Positions 34,788 to 41,330 of a DNA stretch of 41,330 nucleotides are shown here, in pieces. The number at the start of each line of letters is the position of its first letter. Position 1 is the first letter of the stretch. Source of the DNA: Azolla pinnata. Its lineage: Eukaryota; Streptophyta; Polypodiopsida; Salviniales; Salviniaceae. The notes beneath the pieces were generated by a model that did no database searches, had not been told where the DNA came from, and saw only the letters and a program-made list of their open reading frames with translations. Where the stretch lies: contig JBBBWG010030043.1 in the NCBI GenBank assembly GCA_037176905.1, positions 1 through 41,330 of the forward strand. Direction: 5' to 3'. A program made the translations under genes and the position numbers.

Positions 34788-34888
34788 AATTGGCTTGGCT
34801 CCGTTCCGCCTTGCCGTCGTCTGCGCATCGCGTCCTGGTTTTCTCTTCCCTTCCTGTTCGTCCGTGGATCCTCGACCTCCTCCTTGCC

Positions 34889-37800
34889 ATGGATGCCTTC
34901 AGGAAGCAGCTGGACACGCTCATGGGGGCCAACCGCAACGGCGACGTGGAAATCGTGAAGAGGAAGTACTACGACAGAGATGTCTGCAGGCTTTACATTG
35001 CCGGATTGTGTCCGCACGATCTTTTCCAACTCACGGTTTGTCGTAGAACAACGAACTCCACCAATATTTCTTATCTCCTGTTTCCGACAATTAGTTTTCT
35101 GTTTTTGTAACCGTTTCTTTTACTTGAAATTTAAGCTGCCTATTTTGGACCTTAAGAGAGAGACCGAATTCTAAATATATATTTTATTCGTGGCTTCTTA
35201 TTCTGTGGTTTGGCGTTTTTGTTTACTTCATAATTGTCTAAATGTACTTTTGACAGGATTATTTTTTCTCATCAGAATGTATTTTGTTAGCGAAACGTTT
35301 GTATCATCCATAGTTGTCCTGTTTCCACTGGAGTACTTGTGGAGTTTGTGAAATTATCTGTGTAGAGAGGCTTCGTTTGTCCATTACTTTGTTTTTCTTG
35401 GTCGAATCAATGAAGTTCTTTACATTCTTCCACCTCCAGTTACCTTCTGATCGAATTGTTTGTAGAAGGAGCATTTATGTAGAGAGATTTTGTTACTAGT
35501 GGGATGTTTCTTTTTTTGTGATGATTTGATATATTTTCTATTCAAATTCAGTTTGATGAAACACAAATACACCATGCGGAAGTAGTTATTGTTTCCTGTC
35601 GCTTAATTGTCTTGCTCATTGACCGTCTTCAAAACAATTTTTTGTGTCACGATCACTGTTTGTAGAACTGGATATCTTTTCTGTACCTTCACTTCTCTAA
35701 TTCCATGGATTTCTAGAACTGGAGATCTTTTCTGTACCTTCTTTCTCTAAATCCATGGATTTATACACACTTTTCACGTCTGTATTTTATTCCGATTTTT
35801 TTGTTGTTGTATGTAAAATTGGATAATTATGTAAAATTAGCTAATTCTGTTTCAGCTAATTGTATGTAAAATTGGATAATTGTATTTTGTTCCGATTTTA
35901 GTTAGTATTAACAGAATGCATAAATAATTTATAGCTTTGGACTGCGATTTTGTATTTTTGGTTTAGTAATATCCATAATTCCATAGTTTTCGGAGATGTT
36001 AATTATGTGGCGGTTATTTTATTTTTATCAGCGGCTTTCAAGCTTATATGTTTGTGAATGTCTTTTAAGTGATAATATGGTATGTCTGCGACATGCTCAT
36101 ATGCATCTAACTGTCAAAAATTTCACTATTCCAAATTTGGAATTCTTTAATTTGATATAATTTTGAGTATTAATTCTTACCTTTTGCTTTTTTGCAGAAA
36201 ATGGATTTGGGAGCTTGCCCGAAGATTCATTCTTTACAATTGCGAAAAGAGTATGAAAAACCTTTTGTTGATTCATATGTCTCATACGAAGTAGTTTAGT
36301 TTTTGCTTAAAATGGATCTCATGTTTCTGGCTTAAACTTTGAAAGATATGAAGAAGCAAAAGCAAAGGGGAAAGATAACTATGATAAGGATCTAGAGGAT
36401 GGCCTAGAAAAGCTGGTATATGAATGCGACCGCAAAATTCAGCGTGCATTGAAACGTCTTGAAGAGGATGATGCAAAAGCTGCTACAGCAATTGCAGTGT
36501 CGGAAGTCACAAAAGTAAGAGTGTATTTTGATGGTATGAATGTTAATGTGAAATTTATATTTCTGGCTGTGCTCTGGCAGTCTCCTGAAGCAGCTGAGTA
36601 CACAAGGCAAATAAAAGAAAAACTGAAGGAAGCTGAATATTTAGGTACTTGACTCATACAACCCTTTCCTTTAGTAATTTTTAGAATCTGGACGGGTTTG
36701 ACACAACTCAAACTTGAATTTCGTTTAGATTTGGAAGGGAGAACTGATGACAAAATCAGAATAATGGAACAAGTAGAAGAATTACGTCTCAAAAGAGCTG
36801 ACCGTCAGGTCTCTTACTGATTGATTTTTCATGTCTTCATGTTTTAAGCATATATTTTTAGATCAATGCTTAAACATCAGTGTCATTTTCAATCAGGCAT
36901 TATCTGTATTAGATGCCTTCAACAAGGACAGAGCTTCCATGCCACAACCACTTCAAGCCCCACCGGCTTTAGCACCATTACCATTTCCTCCTGATGCTCG
37001 AACACAAGAGATGATCAAAGAGAAACTCCAAAAAGCAGAAGAACTTGGTTAGGCGTGTCAACATTAATTAACTCATGTAAAATTGGAAAGTCAAAACTGT
37101 GTTCCTTATCCTACCTCTTATTGTAGGTGAGCTAGGGATGCTGGATGAAGCCCAAAGAGCAATGGAAGAGGCTGATGCTTTGAAGAAGGTGAAGTGGGTC
37201 TTGGTCAGGTGTTTCTGGAAATTGGCTTCATTCTTTTGAGAAACGAAGCTGAATGTCATTCTTACATGGCAGTTAGTACGTGCAGAGCCGGTGGCTGATC
37301 CTGCAAAACAAGCTGCATTTGATGTTCGGATTGTAAGCTGTTGTCCACTGATTTAGTATTCGGAAAACTGTTTCTGTCTGTTGATAGTGAAGATGACTAG
37401 TTTGAAGATGTGCTTAAGTTTATATCAGCAGTAACCTGAAAATGGGGATATGAGAATGGGAACTTCACATGCTCATAATAACTCCATTTGCATCTAGATT
37501 GCTAGGGCTGTTTTCGCATATGCTAACATGGGGTTCTTCAACTTTTTCCAGACTGACCAAAAGCTTCGAGTGTGTGACATTTGTGGAGCATTCCTTAGCG
37601 TGTATGATAGGTAATATGCAAACAGTCATGTAGATTCAATTTTTCTTATCAGATGGAAGTCATAAGGAAAAGCTAATGAGTTGTTTTTCTATGAAATAGT
37701 GATCGACGATTAGCAGATCATTTTGGAGGGAAACTTCATCTAGGCTATATTCAAATAAGGGAAAAATTAGAGGACTTGAAGGTAGGTTGAAAATTGATCA

Positions 37801-38685
37801 CCATGTGAAATCATGGTGGTTGAAAGTGGATGAGTTTTTCTAGGATTTCTGTTCTCAGATTAATGGAACAAGATATATAAGATTGATTAATACTCTTCTG
37901 AATTCTATGATGCTCAGGAAGAACGGAGGAAAACTCGTAAAACTGAACGTGTTGATGATAGCAGGTAGTTTTTCTGTAGCTGCCTCAATTTTGGATTTGT
38001 GTTAGAATGATGAGGAACATCATATCATTTGTGTTCTTACTTTGGCAGTATTTCAAAAAACAGGCATGATGGAGGCATAAGTAGGGACAAAGATAGGCCA
38101 GATATCGATTCTGATCGGAAACGTGATCATGATAGGGAGAAAGAGGGAGACCGGGGTAGAGACAGAATCCGTGATCGCTCAAGTAGAGACAGAGATAGAG
38201 ATAGTGATAGACGGCATGAGCGGGCACGAGACCGAGATTCTCGAAGCAGTCAGAGGTAAAACGTAGTCCTGTCTATAATTCTATTATTTCCCAATCATAT
38301 CTATATAAAGTTTGACCCATGTGACAGATCGCGTTCTCGATCACGTTCACCTTCTAGATCAAGAGATCATGGAAGTGGAAGACACAGGGATAGAGAGGGG
38401 TCAGATCACTACAGGTTCATTTAATATTTTACCTCTTTGGTTACAAGCCATCTCCAATATCAATACATAGTCCTATTGTGGATACTTGCTACAACACCGT
38501 TAAAATTTTTTAAAACTGCATTAATATCCCATGGTAGTAAAAAACACTAGTTATGTGTTCTGGCTATATTTGGAAGCTAGGAATATTCTTTAACGTATTT
38601 GTTATATTTGGCATTTTAGTTTTATTTTCTAATCTGAGAACCGTTTTCTTATAGGGATGCTTACAACCGGCATGGGCGGCGCTAA
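34889..38685 (+). CDS. LUC7: LUC7-like U1 snRNP-associated splicing factor
   Basis: A U1 snRNP protein that stabilises 5' splice-site recognition. The exons are 34889-35035, 36198-36250, 36346-36514, 36581-36644, 36729-36808, 36897-37047, 37127-37188, 37273-37332, 37552-37610, 37700-37781, 37918-37964, 38049-38255, 38328-38414 and 38655-38685, giving 432 residues in phase. The N terminus MDAFRKQLDTLMGANRNGDV is diagnostic. The first zinc finger uses Cys33, Cys41, Cys56 and His60. Central helices include EDGLEKLVYECDRKI and TQEMIKEKLQKAEELG. The second finger is C2H2: Cys270, Cys273, His289, His295 (VCDICGAFLSVYDSDRRLADHFGGKLHLGY region). The C-terminal third is rich in Arg-Asp and Arg-Ser, as in plant LUC7A/B-type proteins. 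The start lies in GCCATGG. The 66-base intron 3 is stop-free. Intron 1 (1.2 kb) carries two small tandem duplications. Confidence 0.96.
35663..35764. repeat. 51-bp tandem duplication in LUC7 intron 1
   Basis: TAGAACTGGATATCTTTTCT starts at 35663 and TAGAACTGGAGATCTTTTCT at 35714. Both continue with GTACCTTC and TCCATGGATTT. The copies differ at a few bases. Confidence 0.88.
35781..35900. repeat. 53-bp tandem duplication in LUC7 intron 1
   Basis: TGTATGTAAAATTGGATAAT occurs at 35808 and 35861. TGTATTTT(A/G)TTCCGATTTT flanks the block on both sides. It is a second local duplication, adjacent to the 51-bp one. Confidence 0.82.
36515..36580 (+). other. 66-base in-frame intron of LUC7 (possible exitron)
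   Basis: The interval begins GTAAGAG and ends CTCTGGCAG, between SEVTK and SPEAAEY. At 66 bases it is among the shortest plant introns, a multiple of three, and stop-free in the coding frame. Retention would add 22 mostly hydrophobic residues to the central helical region. Known relatives lack this insert. Confidence 0.8.
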
Positions 38686-40680
38686 GCAGGGTGGAGAGGG
38701 GCTGCCACAGTATCTTAGTGAGTGTCTATATAGGCCAGTATTCATGCCACAAATTCTTATCCAATGGGCATGCTATTTCCATTATGTATGGCAAGAAGGA
38801 TCATAAATTATTTTTTCTGCAACATTGACCTCTCTTTGTTTTTTGTTTGGAAGTTAACTTTTCAAAGTTTCTGGTAGACTTTGACATTATGTCTCCGTGC
38901 ATGGACAGTAAAGGGTAGCCTCGTCCTTTGATTTCCTTTGCCAATCAGTACTTGTATATATTCTTGCGCTTGAAGAAGTTGAGAGGATTGGCCGAAGCAG
39001 ATCTGTAAGTCTTAATTATGTTGGAAACTATTTCAACTATTTATCTTTTGGGTGGCCGTGCCTGGTGCATATCTTCTCTTACAGGGTGATCTTGAAGTTT
39101 AGTGTGCAATCCAGTTATTCAAGAACCTCTACCGGCTAACCTGCACAGACATATACTGCTTATAGTCATGCTTAGGTGCGTTGGCCACTTTTTCTCTGCC
39201 TCAACACGTTATGAATATAATACTTTGCATATTATTGCTTCTATAAACAGGTCAGATCAGGTCAGGTCATAAAGACTGATTGATGAGGCGTTCCCTTAAG
39301 ACAGGAGTTACACCAAATCAAGTTTTGATTGTGAGCAACCTGAACTTTTCTGTTATTTATACATGATGCAGCTTCTCTGGATCTCCTGCAATATTCTCTG
39401 TACTTTAAAATGACATGTCTGATGCTTAGAGTGACACAATAGAAGATATGCCTTTCAGGGGATGTTGGATCTTTTGAAAAGGGCTTATGTAGTTCCAAAT
39501 GATGTGTAGAGAGACCTAGAGAGATTAGAAAATGGTTTAGAAAGTGAAAGTGGTCTTCTTCAAGCACAGCTTTTAAGTTATGTGCTGAATTGGGAGTGAT
39601 GTACATGGATGTGGCAAAGTAATGAGGTAAAACTAATGGTTTCAAAGCTATCTTTTGCTTGAATTCTGCAACTTTCCAACCTTTGTTTTATGTGCTAAGG
39701 AAGGTTTTGCCCTAAGTCATCAACCCTTGATCAGGTATCAAAGTTATGGAATGGGATATAAATGATGAACCTCAATCATGTCAATTTTCAGAAGCTTAGG
39801 AAGAGAATTTTAGAAGGTATGCTTATTAGGTTATAACAAAAGATTTTGCAGTGTAATGTCCTGAAATCTGTTTTCTTGATTCTATTAATTAGATAGTTGA
39901 TGTTTTTGTACAACTTCTTGCAAACACTAGGTTGGCTCGATAGTGTTATATTGCAAAACTGATTAATTATTAGTATTGCACTCCATTGTTATTATCCTTA
40001 CAAGTCTTATTTTTTACAACTAGGTAGTTCATGTATTTAAATATATTGTACAATGTAACCAATTAATTATTAGTATTACACTTCTAGGTTTTGATAAGAA
40101 GATAGTTCCATGTTCTTAGAAATATATAACACAAGGTTGGCTAATAATTCTCGGTTAACCCTCTATGCTGTGCAAATGGACGTTTTGTATGTGGATATAA
40201 CATCATCAGCAATTTTACCAGATCTAGATAGTAAGTTTTATCATAGTGCAGTAAAAGTTTTCTATGAACATCTTAATTCTCTGGCACACACTATCATCAT
40301 TTGATTTATATAGATTATCCGGAATTGTCTCACAATATGGACATCCTTTGATTTGTATATCTGTGAACCATTTTAATCGTAATATATGTATTTACACGAG
40401 CATTCCCATATTTTACTGCAAACCGGAGCAACATAGTTTTGCAAATTTATCCTGTAAAATATAGAAATTTAAGCTTTCAATTGTGAAAGCACATAGGTGT
40501 CTAAATCATTGATGCCTTAATGTCTGTACTTAGTTAGAAACACGATCAAAGTCAACCGGTACAGGTTGGTACGCAGCCGCTTCTGGGTTGAATTTGGGTG
40601 TCTTAATGAACTGCAAAGTAATTTCCACAACGACAAAATGGCCATGAATAATGCTGTAATCGAAACATTTTATTTCTTTA
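38686..40680. other. LUC7 3' flank, no gene seen
   Basis: This AT-rich DNA includes the LUC7 3' UTR. Short frames on both strands have no recognisable motif and do not chain into exons. A weak tandem arrangement lies at about 39885-40140, where ATTAATTATTAGTATT occurs at 39962 and 40062 and AGGTTGGCT occurs at 39929 and 40134. Confidence 0.6.
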
Positions 40681-41330
40681 GTCCAACTTCATGCGTGTCT
40701 TATGCACATGTATACATGCATGATATGCTATCATCTATGTATGCTATCTACGCATGTCTGTCTGTCTCTGCATATGATGTATGGATGTGTTTCCTGCGTG
40801 TCTGATTTGCGTACATTCAATGTGCGTGCCTGTTTATGTATGGTATGCGAGTTCTATGTCTGCACGGTGTCTGAGTTTGTGTTCTGCATGTACATTATGC
40901 ATGTGTGTGTGCACAGCATTAAAGTGTTCGTATGTATACGTAATGTATGCAGCGTGTGTGTGTCTGCATCTTATTGTGCAAAATGTTATGTATGCCTGGC
41001 GCTATGCATGTATGTGTGCTCTCCTGGCGCTATGGCATATGGAGACACATGGATGTCATGCGATATGCATGCGATGCTACGTATGTTCGCATGCGCCCGT
41101 GCATGCGATGATACATATGTTCACAGCGATGCTACGTATGTTCGCATGCGCCCTGCATGCGATGCTAAGTATGTTCGCAGCGATGCTATGTATGTTCGCA
41201 TGTGTCCATGTTACGTATGTACGCATGCATGCGATGCTACATGTTACGTATGCTCGCATGTGTCCATGTTACGTATGTACGCATGCATGCGATGCTACAT
41301 GTTACGTATGCTCGCATGTGTCCATGTTAC
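40680..41330. repeat. TG/CATG-rich tract ending in a 58-bp tandem repeat
   Basis: From about 40680 the sequence becomes dominated by TGTATG, CATGTG and GCATGCGATGC units. From about 41080 it forms tandem units with TACGTATGTTCGCATG. By the edge these are exact 58-bp repeats, with TGTGTCCATGTTACGTATGT at 41201 and 41259 and the next copy starting at 41317. The array continues past the window, so its full size is unknown. Confidence 0.9.

Larger units (their letters stand above)
33950..34800. repeat. diverged ~250-290 bp tandem copies forming the LUC7 promoter
   Basis: The landmark GGCTTTAAAA/GGCTTAAAC/GGCTTAAAA/GGCTTGG occurs at about 34005, 34257, 34500 and 34792. Between landmarks the units repeat GAATACGTCAGAATATTCTA, then AGTAAGGGCATT(C/T), then AAAGTTTGA(C/T)GAAG. 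The last two copies also share CTGCTAAACCCTAAAT. Copies differ at many sites and in length, so this is an old or fast-drifting array. The last unit ends in the leader of the LUC7 gene. Confidence 0.82.
32554..34888. other. BUD31 3' flank and LUC7 promoter
   Basis: The left part, to about 33900, is AT-rich DNA in which I find no gene, RNA or strong repeat. It must include the BUD31 3' UTR. From about 33950 to 34800 the spacer is built from about four diverged tandem copies of a unit of roughly 245-290 bases, reaching to the LUC7 leader. The final 90 bases before the ATG are CT- and GC-rich leader. Confidence 0.7.

Noticed and set aside
34720..35046. Frames overlapping LUC7 exon 1 in other phases
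   Set aside because: Exon 1 reads MDAFRKQLDTLMGANRNGDV in the LUC7 frame. The others are shadows.
39262..39645. 127-codon minus-strand frame in the right flank
   Set aside because: No family motif, and it does not join any exon chain. Length is possible by chance in AT-rich DNA.
1..41330. CRISPR array, operon, phage or bacterial mobile system
   Set aside because: All genes are spliced plant genes. The tandem repeats lack spacer-repeat structure.
1..41330. tRNA or rRNA genes
   Set aside because: I looked for GTTCGA-type T-arm words with matching stems and for rRNA cores and saw none, but a tRNAscan or Rfam search would be needed to exclude small RNAs.

Overview
The window is nuclear DNA of a flowering plant. 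Six intron-rich protein-coding genes can be rebuilt from their reading frames, and every exon junction agrees in phase. The products match plant families: the CAAX prenyl protease FACE2/RCE1, a kinesin, a CCCH-KH zinc-finger protein, the DEAD-box helicase RH32/Dbp4, BUD31 and LUC7. AT-rich introns, many of only 66-99 bases, long CT/AG microsatellites and AAACCCTA (telo-box) promoter motifs also fit an angiosperm. The sequence alone does not give the species.

Layout. Bases 1-4447 hold no gene I can support, only microsatellites and weak repeats. FACE2/RCE1 (4957-9308, minus) has eight exons and encodes 329 residues, with a 73-bp triplication downstream and a degenerate minisatellite in intron 1. 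An N-terminal-motor kinesin (10803-17744, minus) has eleven exons and encodes 648 residues. Upstream of it lie five near-palindromes around AACCATGGTT and then more than 1 kb of alternating pyrimidine-purine repeats. These lead into the leader of a CCCH-KH gene (19892-22988, plus; 314 residues). RH32/Dbp4 (24143-28218, minus; nine exons, 786 residues) is convergent with the CCCH gene and divergent from BUD31 (29462-32553, plus; 145 residues). BUD31 intron 1 appears to be a GC-AG intron. LUC7 (34889-38685, plus; fourteen exons, 432 residues) follows. The right end, 38686-41330, has no supported gene and runs into a 58-bp tandem repeat that leaves the window.

How the genes relate. The four genes from about 19.9 to 38.7 kb all act on RNA: a CCCH-KH RNA-binding protein, a helicase for 18S rRNA and small-subunit assembly, a spliceosome component and a U1 snRNP protein. 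All have an AAACCCTA element in the leader or promoter. I saw none next to the FACE2 or kinesin starts. They are separate transcription units, not an operon.

I found no wholly new system. The most unusual pattern is repeated local amplification of gene-proximal DNA. The LUC7 upstream region is present in about four diverged copies. The CCCH 5' leader block occurs four times. The RH32/BUD31 spacer contains a 131-bp duplication, and the kinesin upstream region carries the palindrome array. In addition, three very short introns (in FACE2, RH32 and LUC7) are multiples of three and stop-free, so retaining them would insert residues next to catalytic or conserved elements.
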